A stretch of 64,000 bases of DNA. Origin: Legionella rowbothamii (GTDB taxonomy: Bacteria; Pseudomonadota; Gammaproteobacteria; Legionellales; Legionellaceae). This document shows, in pieces, positions 20,508 through 28,970 of the stretch. Each line of letters starts with the position of its first letter. The first letter of the stretch is position 1. The notes beneath the pieces were generated by a model. It had not been told where the DNA came from and did no database searches. It worked only from the letters and a program-made list of their open reading frames with translations. The position numbers and the translations under genes were made by a program. The DNA lies in the NCBI RefSeq assembly GCF_900639985.1, contig NZ_CAAAIM010000001.1:992001-1056000 (forward strand). Reading direction: 5' to 3'.

Positions 20508-21248
20508 GTGAGCCATTTATTAAAAGGAGTTTTTTTAGCTTGTAGTTTTATTTATTCTATGAGTAGCTTTGCGAATACAGATGCAGAGATACCGCTTCTT
20601 GGGAAGACAATGACTCAGGCGAAACAGCAAGAAATGTCTCCTAAACAAGCATTGCAACGTTTAAAAGAAGGTAATCAACGTTTTTTAAATAATAAGCTTG
20701 TTACTAGAGACTATTTAAAACAAGCCTATCAATCTTCTTATGGTCAATATCCCTTTGCTGTAGTGTTGAATTGCATGGATTCACGTAGTGTTCCTGAGTT
20801 TCTTTTTGATCAAGGCTTGGCTGATTTATTTACCTTGCGTGTAGCCGGAAATATAGTCAATGACGATATTTTAGGAAGTATGGAATTTGCAACTAAAGCT
20901 GCAGGTGCTCGTTTAATTGTCGTATTGGCTCATACTTCTTGTGGTGCAGTTGCTGGCGCATGTAATGGAGTGAAACTAGGCCACTTGACTGATGTTTTAG
21001 ATAAAATTCATCCAGCAGTGGAAATGACCATGAAAGCAGAAGATAATAAGAATTGTTCAGATCCCAAATTAGTAGATGCAATTGCCCGGGCTAATGCATT
21101 AAACATGGTAAAAGATATCCAAGAAAAAAGCCCCATCCTCAAGGCGTTAGTGGAAAATAACAAAGTAGGCATTGTTGCGGGGATTCATGATATTAAAACA
21201 GGACAAGTAACCTTCTTTGAAGAAGGACGTTCGGTTCCGAAATCTTGA
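20508..21248 (+). CDS. Periplasmic beta-class carbonic anhydrase
   Basis: This enzyme interconverts CO2 and bicarbonate. The 246-residue protein has a signal peptide (to about FAN, residue 23), so it acts in the periplasm, then a beta carbonic anhydrase domain with zinc ligands Cys89, His142 and Cys145 (NCMDSRS, AHTSCGA) and the Asp91-Arg93 dyad. EFLFDQGLADLFTLRVAGN and GSMEFA are also typical. The GTG start is supported by AGAAGGAG 7 bases upstream. A cytosolic paralogue lies 1.1 kb away on the other strand. Exported beta-class enzymes are less common than cytosolic ones. Confidence 0.93.
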   Translation: MSHLLKGVFLACSFIYSMSSFANTDAEIPLLGKTMTQAKQQEMSPKQALQRLKEGNQRFLNNKLVTRDYLKQAYQSSYGQYPFAVVLNCMDSRSVPEFLFDQGLADLFTLRVAGNIVNDDILGSMEFATKAAGARLIVVLAHTSCGAVAGACNGVKLGHLTDVLDKIHPAVEMTMKAEDNKNCSDPKLVDAIARANALNMVKDIQEKSPILKALVENNKVGIVAGIHDIKTGQVTFFEEGRSVPKS

Positions 21249-21522
21249 TCGACTGCGACAAGAAATACTCCCCGCACGAAATGATACTCCATGTACCGCA
21301 CTTATTCCTGAGGCCTCAGGGTCAAGCTGCGGTAATTCGTGCGGTTTATTTTAGGCCCGTGCCTTTCGAAATTGCTTCCCGTTTACAGTCTACGACTATA
21401 ATATTGAACAACATGCCCCCGACATTGCCGCAACGGGAATTCCGTAAAAATACCTTATCCTAAATATTCATACTATTTTTTACTAAGATTAATACAAGGA
21501 AGATCATATTGAGGCGGGAATC
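21249..21522. other. Intergenic gap without recognisable gene
   Basis: The 274 bases hold only weak palindromes (TGAGGCCTCA near 21310) and a short frame with no coding look. No promoter was picked with confidence, but GAGGCGGG just before 21523 is a good Shine-Dalgarno for the next gene. Confidence 0.35.
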
Positions 21523-22284
21523 ATGCCGACGATTACATTAAACACTGATGGGCGTGCCGTATCTCCTGAGAATTTCGCTACTGGAACCTATCGTTCAACA
21601 ACCATCGCACTAACAGAGGGTGGCCGAGGAGGAACATCAATAGAGGTGCCTGTTCAAGGTTCCCGGGTTTTATCTGCAACGGATGGAGGATGCCTTTGGA
21701 GCAACTCTTTTCAATCATGCTTTCCCGTCATATTTAAATACACTAATGGTGATATTGGATTGTATCATGCAAATCATGGGGCAATAGACAATGTCATGGC
21801 GTTACTCGACTTACTCAATAAACCAGGAATTCAGGAAATTCAGCTCTTTAGCAAACCACGCACGGATAGCCAAAATAAAGTAGGCATGCTTTCCAAAAAC
21901 CTAAGCAAACATTTTCTAGGCAAGGAAGGCGCCCCCATAATAAATGTTGCCGATGATTTTAATTATGGTGTCGCTGCCTGTTATAAAACAGCGGATAGGC
22001 AACCTATTATCTTAGTCGGCGAAAGTGGTGCTGGTAATGAGATGGCTGTGAATAAAGAGGGCTGCACCAATCAAGATGATGTCACTATCCCATGTCGTTT
22101 TCAACTGGCCTCCATTCGTCATCCACTTTCTACGGCCAGTACTCCCACAGCAAGTAGCTCTTCATCATCTCATATCGAGGCCCAACGGCAAATTAGGACT
22201 GAACTAATTGAATTTAAGGACCAATCTAAAAAATTACCAGAGCCTGACGGTGAGCCCAGCCCATCGGCTAAAAAATCTTATTAA
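21523..22284 (+). CDS. Orphan 253-residue protein, possible effector
   Basis: I do not recognise this protein. It has no signal peptide. The first ~200 residues look like a compact alpha/beta domain (VFKYTNGDIGLYHANHG-like segment near 70-90, then GIQEIQLFSKPRTDSQ and IINVADDFNYGVAACY, PIILVGESGAGNE), followed by a low-complexity tail of Ser/Thr/Ala and a charged C-terminus (SKKLPEPDGEPSPSAKKSY). A globular domain plus disordered tail is common among Legionella effectors, as in the 604-residue protein at 58644. A GAGGCGGG Shine-Dalgarno supports the start. Its place between two carbonic anhydrase genes is not explained. Confidence 0.7.
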   Translation: MPTITLNTDGRAVSPENFATGTYRSTTIALTEGGRGGTSIEVPVQGSRVLSATDGGCLWSNSFQSCFPVIFKYTNGDIGLYHANHGAIDNVMALLDLLNKPGIQEIQLFSKPRTDSQNKVGMLSKNLSKHFLGKEGAPIINVADDFNYGVAACYKTADRQPIILVGESGAGNEMAVNKEGCTNQDDVTIPCRFQLASIRHPLSTASTPTASSSSSSHIEAQRQIRTELIEFKDQSKKLPEPDGEPSPSAKKSY

Positions 22285-22309
22285 CCTGCTCTTGCTGGCG
22301 AAATGAAAA

Positions 22310-22336
22310 CCTTGATGACGTTGTGCTACATCAAGG
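22310..22336. terminator. Hairpin between convergent genes
   Basis: CCTTGATG (22310-22317) pairs with CATCAAGG (22329-22336); the flanks AAAA and GGTTTTC add an A/T-rich base. It lies between the 253-residue gene and the cytosolic carbonic anhydrase gene, whose 3' ends face each other, and could stop transcription both ways. Confidence 0.65.
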
Positions 22337-22371
22337 CTACGGTTTTCTTGTAAATTGAGATTGTTCGGCTG

Positions 22372-22998
22372 CTATTCATCAAAAAATGAAACTTCACCAG
22401 AGGTGGTGTCATATAAACCACCGATAATTTTAATGCTTTTTTTGCTGAGTAACTCCCTTAGGATACTGCTTTTCTCTAAAATCATTTTTATGCTGTTATC
22501 TACATTAATTTTGGCCACTTCCGTGACATACGCAGAATTGCCACCATTTCGATTTTCTTTAAAAGAGCTTTCTTGCTCGATTGCAGGTGTGATCTTATCT
22601 AAAAGCTGCGTTAAATATCCTAATTGAGCCTCATCACAAGCCCCTTTTATTGCGCCACAATTGGTATGACCAAGTACAACAATTAATTTAGAGCCTGCGA
22701 TTTTGCAGGCAAATTCCAAACTTCCAATAATGTCGTCATTCACAATATTTCCGGCAATCCGAATACTAAAAATATCACCAAGACCTTGGTCAAATATAAA
22801 TTCGGCAGGAGTTCGGGAATCAATACAACTTAAAATTGAAGCAAAAGGGAATTGCTCTTTAGCAGTTTCATTCACTTGTTGTAGAAGATTGCGGTTATAT
22901 CGCAAATTATTTATGAACCGCTCATTTCCCTTTTTAAGTAAATCAATAGCTTGGTCTGGAGTTATTTTACTCAGATCTTCTTTACTAATTGTTTTCAT
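22372..22998 (-). CDS. Cytosolic beta-class carbonic anhydrase
   Basis: The 208-residue protein lacks a signal peptide and carries all beta-class residues: Cys58 and Asp60-Arg62 in SCIDSRT, His111 and Cys114 in GHTNCGA, plus EFIFDQGLGDIFSIRIAGN. It is clearly paralogous to the periplasmic enzyme at 20508 (shared FDQGL.D.F..R.AGNIVNDDI.GS.EFA). It would hydrate CO2 or dehydrate bicarbonate in the cytoplasm. The two form a paralogous pair 1.1 kb apart in opposite orientation. Confidence 0.94.
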   Translation of the reverse strand: MKTISKEDLSKITPDQAIDLLKKGNERFINNLRYNRNLLQQVNETAKEQFPFASILSCIDSRTPAEFIFDQGLGDIFSIRIAGNIVNDDIIGSLEFACKIAGSKLIVVLGHTNCGAIKGACDEAQLGYLTQLLDKITPAIEQESSFKENRNGGNSAYVTEVAKINVDNSIKMILEKSSILRELLSKKSIKIIGGLYDTTSGEVSFFDE

Positions 22999-23301
22999 AA
23001 AAACACTCCATGTTCGTTATTCCTCAAAGTTCAATACAAATGCTCCAAATAGCATTAAGAACTAAGTTAATCCCCACAAAACACTATATGTCCAAAATAT
23101 CGACACACATAACCAAAGTTTAATATAAAAATTCAATAACTCAAGGATAGGAATACACTTTCACAGGTTTAGGCCAACAGATTTATAACGACTTAGTACT
23201 CAAATTAGACATACCAACGTTCTGTGATAGTATTTAATTTATCGACTGTATAACCGAACAGCTCCCGATAACATGGAGTTAGTCTCAAAAGGATTTCGGA
23301 G
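22999..23301. other. Divergent promoter region between carbonic anhydrase and channel gene
   Basis: This 303-base AT-rich region separates two divergent genes and must carry both promoters. No convincing boxes, repeat or small gene were found. Before the channel gene, AAAGGATTTCGGAG contains two possible Shine-Dalgarno sites. Confidence 0.35.
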
Positions 23302-24234
23302 ATGAAAAAAGCTTTTCTTATCGTAATGATTTCATGGTTTATTTTTCCTGCATGGGCAGCAAGTCCTGATGTTGTTACTTTTGGAGTCTATCCTATTAGC
23401 ATTTATGATGTTGACCCAGCAAATGGCACATTCAGCATTAGTTATTATGCCTGGTGGCGAACTACAGATAAAAACTATAATCCAACCAAAAGTATTGAAG
23501 TTGTAAATGCTCGTGACTATTCATATAAATTTGGTGGTAAAGGCAAAGTGGGTAATGAGTATTTTACGTACGCCCATTATTACGCCAAAATACATCAGCC
23601 TTGGAATAGTAAATATTTTCCATTTGGACGACAATTTTTAACAATCAAAATGGAGGATTTTGCAGATGAGAATAAGGTGATTTTTGAACCTGATTACCCA
23701 GAATCAAAACTTCATTCTGAATTCACCATGCCAGGTTGGAACATTATTGGCTTAAGCCTAATGAAATCTGTTACTCATTATGCAACTAATTTCGGTAATG
23801 CCTCTATTGATAGCAGCCCCTATGCCCGGCTTAGTTTTATTATTGAAGTGAAGCGCAACGGATGGAAACTGTATATTAGTTATTTTATTGGTTTCTTTAT
23901 GGCTGGCATTTTAGCACATTTGGTATATATGATGAGTTCATTACCTTTTGCCGCCCGGGCAACCGTATTTATAGGATCAGTTGTTGCGTTTATCGGGAAT
24001 AAATACATCATTGACCCAAGATTACCGCCAAGTCCAAGTTATGGTCTTGCAGATGCCATCCAAATGATAACTTTTTTGGTAATTATCATTTCTATTTTGG
24101 CTTCTATTGGCCTCGAACTTAAATATCAGGATGAAAAAAAGCGGGCCTCAGTTTCTTTAACAATTGGAGCCATTAGCTTAATAATTTATGTGGTGTACAT
24201 TATTATTTATACTTGGATAGCAGTTGCCTCATAG
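23302..24234 (+). CDS. Prokaryotic pentameric ligand-gated ion channel homologue
   Basis: The 310-residue protein matches the Cys-loop receptor layout seen in ELIC and GLIC: signal peptide (to ~20), a beta-sandwich extracellular domain (~21-187), and four membrane helices at about 190-211, 215-236, 251-272 and 285-307. Family landmarks are FGVYPISIYDVDPANGTFSI at the N-terminus, YFPFGRQFLTIKME (105-118, the FPF-D loop in which the usual Asp is Gly109), ARLSFIIEVKRNGW before M1, and DPRLPPSPSYGLADAIQM linking M2 and M3. The usual M1 proline is not evident. It would form a channel in the inner membrane gated from the periplasm; ligand unknown. It is monocistronic or leads the downstream protease gene. 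Confidence 0.85.
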   Translation: MKKAFLIVMISWFIFPAWAASPDVVTFGVYPISIYDVDPANGTFSISYYAWWRTTDKNYNPTKSIEVVNARDYSYKFGGKGKVGNEYFTYAHYYAKIHQPWNSKYFPFGRQFLTIKMEDFADENKVIFEPDYPESKLHSEFTMPGWNIIGLSLMKSVTHYATNFGNASIDSSPYARLSFIIEVKRNGWKLYISYFIGFFMAGILAHLVYMMSSLPFAARATVFIGSVVAFIGNKYIIDPRLPPSPSYGLADAIQMITFLVIIISILASIGLELKYQDEKKRASVSLTIGAISLIIYVVYIIIYTWIAVAS

Positions 24235-24243
24235 AGCCATGCC

Positions 24244-24283
24244 CATTTCGTCATTGCAAAAATGCTTGAACAATGACGAAATG
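24244..24283. repeat. Perfect 13-bp inverted repeat after the channel gene
   Basis: CATTTCGTCATTG (24244-24256) and CAATGACGAAATG (24271-24283) surround a 14-base loop, ending about 50 bases after the channel gene stop. The GTCATTG core links it to the element at 2151-2236. It could end or trim the channel transcript. Confidence 0.8.
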
Positions 24284-24416
24284 CCATTCAAGAAAGCTCC
24301 ACCTAAAAAGGTTATATTAAATACAGAATGGATTATCATCACCATTAATTACGCTATTAAAATTATTACCCCGGCTTGAATACTTGCCCAGTAGACTTGA
24401 TAACTAATTGGTAAAA

Positions 24417-25529
24417 ATGCATAATGTTCACACAAAACACTTCTACATGCCAATTATTATGAACGCACTGAAAATTATACCCCCTATAGTACAAGTGGTT
24501 ATTTTAACCTTATTGATAATGAAGGGAGCTATTTCTGGGGATGTTCATGTAGTTGGTAACATCAATCATGCAATAAAACCAGTTACCAATTCCTCGTTCA
24601 GCTATAGCAAACCGAATAACCCAAAAGTCATTCAATTACTGAAAATAGAGCTGTCCGATGAAGCTAAAAAATTGCTAGAGGCACGCGTTAAAGAGATCAC
24701 CCGCGCTAATCCTCAGGCTTTATATTCATTGTTAGGTACCGAAACACCGCCAAGGGTTCAATTGGCCATGAATAATGTTCCCGTACTAGACCAAGGTCGA
24801 CATGGAACATGCATCACCTTCGCCATGACTGGTGCGCTTGACGCCGTGATTGGGCGCGGAGATTACATTAGCCAATTGTGCCTTTTACAACTAGGCAATT
24901 ACCTAGAACAACATGGATGGTTTGTACTGAGTGGTTGGGATGGCAATTTTCCTATTTCAGTAATAAATCAGATGGAACAGTATGGAATTATTAATAAAGA
25001 AAACCAAAGAAAAAATGGCTGTGGTGGCTTGACTGAATACCCCTCTTATTCGGATGAAAAACCTGAGTCTTTTATAGATCCGCAGCAATACAGCACCATG
25101 AATGAGTTAATCTTCGGAAAAATAGTGAACTGGTCTAATATCTATTGGAGACTGAGTTCTACCCGGACCTTAAATGAGGTGAAAGAAGCACTCCGCGCAG
25201 GCGACAGATCCGTTTTTTCGATCATGCTACCACGCCTTGACCTAGGTACTGTAGGTGCTGTTGGAAATTATAAAACAAAGAATGATACTTGGTTAGTCAC
25301 ATCAGATATCTTACTCGGCTTAACAAATATACAAGCATCACATGGGCTGATTATTACCGGTTACGATGATAATGCGGTTGCAATTGATAATTACGGGGAG
25401 AAACACACGGGATTGTTAACATTACGTAACTCTTGGGGGAATGATTATGGAGATAATGGTGAGTTTTATATGTCCTACGATTATTTTAAATTACTAACCT
25501 TTGATGTACGACGTTTTTCGCCCAATTAG
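24417..25529 (+). CDS. Papain-like (C1A) cysteine peptidase, membrane-anchored or secreted
   Basis: The C1A catalytic residues are in order: oxyanion Gln126 and nucleophile Cys132 in VLDQGRHGTCITFAMTGAL, His ~308 in SHGLIITGYD, and Asn ~338 in LRNSWGNDYGDNGEF. The first ~40 residues contain a hydrophobic segment (IVQVVILTLLIMKGAIS) that is a signal peptide or anchor, so the enzyme probably works outside the cytoplasm. Residues ~45-115 could be a short propeptide. The start is uncertain; ATG 24417, 24450 and 24459 and TTG 24408 are possible and none has a strong Shine-Dalgarno. It could be a secreted virulence protease, which is inference. Confidence 0.88.
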   Translation: MHNVHTKHFYMPIIMNALKIIPPIVQVVILTLLIMKGAISGDVHVVGNINHAIKPVTNSSFSYSKPNNPKVIQLLKIELSDEAKKLLEARVKEITRANPQALYSLLGTETPPRVQLAMNNVPVLDQGRHGTCITFAMTGALDAVIGRGDYISQLCLLQLGNYLEQHGWFVLSGWDGNFPISVINQMEQYGIINKENQRKNGCGGLTEYPSYSDEKPESFIDPQQYSTMNELIFGKIVNWSNIYWRLSSTRTLNEVKEALRAGDRSVFSIMLPRLDLGTVGAVGNYKTKNDTWLVTSDILLGLTNIQASHGLIITGYDDNAVAIDNYGEKHTGLLTLRNSWGNDYGDNGEFYMSYDYFKLLTFDVRRFSPN

Positions 25530-25824
25530 GGGTAGGAAATAAAATAAATTACGGTACAGAAATATGTTTTTAATGAAGGCTCCATAGTCAATATGGCCAT
25601 GGCAATACAACCTGGAAGGCCAGCTATTTTTTCTCTATACAAGAAAACGAGATTAGAGATTATCCATCCTACACGGTTAGGAAGCTAAAACAACTTATTT
25701 ATCACAAGCTTTTATTTTTAATGCAAGTTCTAATATTTTCGATTGCTTTAATAACAGCCTATATGGTCTTAGGCAGATTAAAAGATAGTCCTGCGCGCAT
25801 GGCTAGACAGTTAACCCGCCGTTG
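25530..25824. other. Convergent intergenic region with a doubtful small frame
   Basis: This is the only convergent junction in the window where I see no clear inverted repeat. A 51-codon plus-strand frame at 25721-25876 (MQVLIFSIALITAYMVLGRL at its start, one hydrophobic stretch, then KDSPARMARQL) has no Shine-Dalgarno and overlaps the 3' end of the minus-strand gene; I would not annotate it as a gene without expression data. Confidence 0.25.
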
Positions 25825-26319
25825 TCACTGTCGATTGTTATTTGTGCTTGCTAGCGTGTTGATAAACTCACAATGATATTTTGAATGCAAATCAGACATG
25901 TCTGAATCGTTTAATTTTGTTTTTTTTAATTCTTCGGCATACCATTCGTTGACGTCCTGTTTCAGTTTTCTGCTAAACTCCATTAATAATGCTTTTTTGT
26001 ATTCTTTATTGTTATTTTCCGCAGAAAAAAAACGAGGATCACTAATTGATGTGATAAATATATGTTCAGGAGCATTCCCATTTAATAAATCATTAAGTCC
26101 AGAAAAAAAGAGTTTTACTTTTTCATGAGATGGATAAAATTTTTGTCCTATATAATCAGTATAAGTTTTGTTATATTCGAGTGCCACTTTCAATTGGAAA
26201 AAAAAGGCTTTAACTGAAGCAACACCAGCTTCATGTGAACGGTTGACCAAATTCGTTAATCGAATAAAAATGTAATCTTTGGAGGTTTCATATATACCTA
26301 ATTGCGTCTCCGTAAACAT
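25825..26319 (-). CDS. Hypothetical 164-residue helical protein
   Basis: I do not recognise it. It is soluble, helix-rich and basic/polar, with aromatic-rich segments (SVKAFFFQLKVALEY, FFSGLNDLL) and no signal peptide or membrane segment. It starts 27 bases after the stop of the 507-residue coiled-coil gene upstream on the same strand, so the two probably share a transcript, and it may be a partner or chaperone of that protein. Confidence 0.6.
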   Translation of the reverse strand: MFTETQLGIYETSKDYIFIRLTNLVNRSHEAGVASVKAFFFQLKVALEYNKTYTDYIGQKFYPSHEKVKLFFSGLNDLLNGNAPEHIFITSISDPRFFSAENNNKEYKKALLMEFSRKLKQDVNEWYAEELKKTKLNDSDMSDLHSKYHCEFINTLASTNNNRQ

Positions 26320-26346
26320 ATTGCTCCTTAAACTGGTAAAATATAA

Positions 26347-27870
26347 TTACAAATGAGCTCTAATACTCTCTTCATCACTCTCATCTAGGCCTGAATCTTT
26401 CTTTTGAGCATGAAGTTGTGTTTTCATTTTAGAAAAGCTTTCCTTTACCGTACTCGATACTACAACAGGATCAACAACTAAGGGCTCACCTGCCAACTCA
26501 TCACTTAACATGACATCTTGTTCAAGTTGTTTTTTACCTGACATTTCACCTTGCATTCTTTGTAAAGCACTCATTTCACATTTCATTTGAGCTGCCTGTA
26601 TATCTCGGTTAATCCCTTGTATTTGCTGATAAAACTCAGGAAATTCGCGTGCCATTAGTTCTTTAGCTTTTGAGCTCTTACAATTATTCAAGAGTGTAGC
26701 AAAACCTTGAGGTATCTGATTGTTAGCTAGTGCTGCAGCCCCAGCCTCTGCAGTGGTTATGCCCCCTTTAGTTAACATACTTATTTGACTTTCGAGTTTC
26801 TCAAGAAAGCCCACCAAGAGCTCACAGGTTTCTGCGGCTACTTTGTCTTGTTTACTTTTTCCTGTGTTTGTTTTTTGTATCTCTTTTAGTACATCTTTCA
26901 TATGCCCTAGTTGTAACTTAGGATCTTTCGGGTCATCAAGTTTAACTTTAATTTCATCTTCATAATGTTTAATCCGAGATTTGCAGTGCTCTATATATGC
27001 TTTGTGAAAGCCTTTATCGAAATCGGCTTTAAACTCTTTTTCTAACACTTTGGGCGGAGTTCCTTGAAAACTTTCCTTAAATCCTTGAGCTAAAACTCGA
27101 TCTTTCACCCAATCTTTAAACTTAGCATTAAACTCTGCTTGAATTGCCTTTCCTTCTTCGGCGGTTAGCGTTTTAAATGTTTTTCCCTGTGCTTCAAGTT
27201 CGTATTCTTTGAGGCGTGTGAAACTCTCTAAATGATTCTCCTCAAACTCTCTATCTAATCCTAAACCGCCCGCGGTTATAGTCTCCTGAACTTTTTTCTC
27301 AAGTGCTGCCTCGAACTCTTTTTTATGTACTATTGCAATATGTTCCTGAAGCTGCTTTCCATAATTTGCACTATAACTTCCCCACTTTTCTTTCACATAA
27401 GCATCATAATAACCATTCTTTCCTTGTTTATAATCAGTTTCTGTTTGCTGCCGCACTTCTGTAAACTGATCTCTTAATGGTGCTCTCACCATTTCGCTTT
27501 GTGCATAACTTAGCGCATTCAATACATTATTCATCTGCCCCATCAAAAATTGCTTTTTGGCAGGGTCTTGGGTGGTCATTTCTAGAATTTGCATTGATTC
27601 TTTTATTGCTTTAACCTTTTGCGCAAGAATCTCCTGAGGATTTTCGACTCCCCCTGTTTTAAGAGCATTATGCAATCGTGTTAAATCCTCAACGCTTGTT
27701 TTAATGTTCAATACGTGCTTATTGTAGATAGCTATATTTTTAGTGTGCGCTATCCCAAGCTGCTTTTTACGACCAATTTCAAAGACCGATTCAATTGAAT
27801 TCGACAGCGTAGTTAAAGCATGCATATCACCTTGTCTTAATAATTCAGGGACTTTTATTGGCTTAGGCAT
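26347..27870 (-). CDS. 507-residue coiled-coil protein, effector candidate
   Basis: I do not recognise a named family. The protein is highly charged and almost wholly helical, with Lys/Glu-rich heptad-like stretches (for example QEILAQKVKAIKESMQILE near 79, KEFEADFDKGFHKAYIEHCK near 280, MKDVLKEIQKTNTGKSKQD near 325). There is no signal peptide. The tail is acidic and ends DSGLDESDEESIRAHL, with clustered Glu/Asp/Ser close to the C-terminus as seen in many Dot/Icm substrates (E-block-like). A long coiled coil and this tail make it a reasonable effector candidate. It forms a likely operon with the 164-residue gene downstream. Confidence 0.7.
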   Translation of the reverse strand: MPKPIKVPELLRQGDMHALTTLSNSIESVFEIGRKKQLGIAHTKNIAIYNKHVLNIKTSVEDLTRLHNALKTGGVENPQEILAQKVKAIKESMQILEMTTQDPAKKQFLMGQMNNVLNALSYAQSEMVRAPLRDQFTEVRQQTETDYKQGKNGYYDAYVKEKWGSYSANYGKQLQEHIAIVHKKEFEAALEKKVQETITAGGLGLDREFEENHLESFTRLKEYELEAQGKTFKTLTAEEGKAIQAEFNAKFKDWVKDRVLAQGFKESFQGTPPKVLEKEFKADFDKGFHKAYIEHCKSRIKHYEDEIKVKLDDPKDPKLQLGHMKDVLKEIQKTNTGKSKQDKVAAETCELLVGFLEKLESQISMLTKGGITTAEAGAAALANNQIPQGFATLLNNCKSSKAKELMAREFPEFYQQIQGINRDIQAAQMKCEMSALQRMQGEMSGKKQLEQDVMLSDELAGEPLVVDPVVVSSTVKESFSKMKTQLHAQKKDSGLDESDEESIRAHL

Positions 27871-28100
27871 AATGAACCTCTAAACTGACATTCCATAAGA
27901 AGTGGAATACATCAACCCATAAGAATTATTATAGAGCATATTGATTTTTTTTGACACAAAGAAGCATGCTAAGACGTTTAACAGTCTGTGCAGAATTTAT
28001 AACTTCTCATCACTGTGACTCATAGTCAATCAACCCACAACAATCCTTCATTAAAGATTGATTCTAGATTGCTGCTCTTCGTGCACAATGCCGGCAAATT

Positions 28101-28970
28101 TTATATGAAGTTTTCCCGAGCTTTTGTCAGCAACTCCTGGAACCGTAGCAAATGTTTCTCCGTTGTAGCCTCAGTATGCAGAACAAACTTAGAAATAGTT
28201 AAGGCAAAAATTAATCGACGCATATCCCAAAGCGCGTCTTGAAATTCATCTATTTTCTTTTGTGTATCAGGGTTAAGTTTTTTCTCTAGCAATAAATTTT
28301 CAGAGCTTATCGCGATAGGAGCACAGTTTTTAATTACATTAGCCCGGAGTTTTTCAACAAAAATAAATGTATTTATATCTTCTGGTTTTGTTTTAATAAC
28401 CTCTTGGACGCTATCTCTAAAAAAATTAAAAACCAGTCGCTGATGAAATAAATAAAGCTTTTGCGAATAATGATAGCTTTGAAATAAAAAATAATCCCCC
28501 ACCAAGATAATTGCAATGCCAATTAAGGTGCAAATAGCACGGTTAACTACCATATCAAAGGGGCCTTCCTGTGAATTACTCTCTGAGGTTTGTGCTAATA
28601 ATAAAAAAATCATAATTGTCGTAAACAATACGCTAATATCATAGCGACGCGGATTTAAGGTGGAAACAGACAAGCCAACAAGGGCCAGAACAAACACTAC
28701 GGAAACAAATCGGTAATTCATCTGCATTAAATAAATTAAAGGCAGTAAAATCGCGAGCGCAATAAAAGTTCCACTCATACGGTGGATGGCCCTTCTCGTA
28801 ATTAACCCTGGCTCAATCCCTGCACTCACAACTAACACAGTAAGTAAAACCCAAAATTTATGTGGGATAGTTGAAAATAAATAAATAAACATGGCAATCA
28901 TAAACATGCTCGCTAAGTGAGTAAACCGAGCATAATCAAGCCTTTTTCTCATTTGCGCTGTAGATAACAT
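28101..28970 (-). CDS. FUSC-family inner-membrane protein, C-terminal half type
   Basis: The 289-residue protein has about six membrane helices in its first ~170 residues, with the FUSC-type segment FSTIPHKFWVLLTVLVVSAG (~32-51) and the conserved PGLITRRAIHRMSGTFIA, then a soluble helical domain. It corresponds to the second half of a full-size AaeB-type efflux protein. It overlaps the preceding FUSC gene by 22 bases, so the two halves are made together and probably assemble into one transporter unit with the HlyD protein and the outer-membrane factor upstream. Substrate unknown; aromatic acids are the AaeB precedent. Confidence 0.82.
   Translation of the reverse strand: MLSTAQMRKRLDYARFTHLASMFMIAMFIYLFSTIPHKFWVLLTVLVVSAGIEPGLITRRAIHRMSGTFIALAILLPLIYLMQMNYRFVSVVFVLALVGLSVSTLNPRRYDISVLFTTIMIFLLLAQTSESNSQEGPFDMVVNRAICTLIGIAIILVGDYFLFQSYHYSQKLYLFHQRLVFNFFRDSVQEVIKTKPEDINTFIFVEKLRANVIKNCAPIAISSENLLLEKKLNPDTQKKIDEFQDALWDMRRLIFALTISKFVLHTEATTEKHLLRFQELLTKARENFI

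Noticed and set aside
21245..21463. 72-codon plus-strand frame after the periplasmic carbonic anhydrase
   Set aside because: No ribosome site and no coding look; overlaps weak palindromes.
28949..28970. Sequencing frameshift splitting one FUSC gene
   Set aside because: Both halves have own start codons, and the overlap gives clean N- and C-termini; a natural split is simpler, although reads should be checked.
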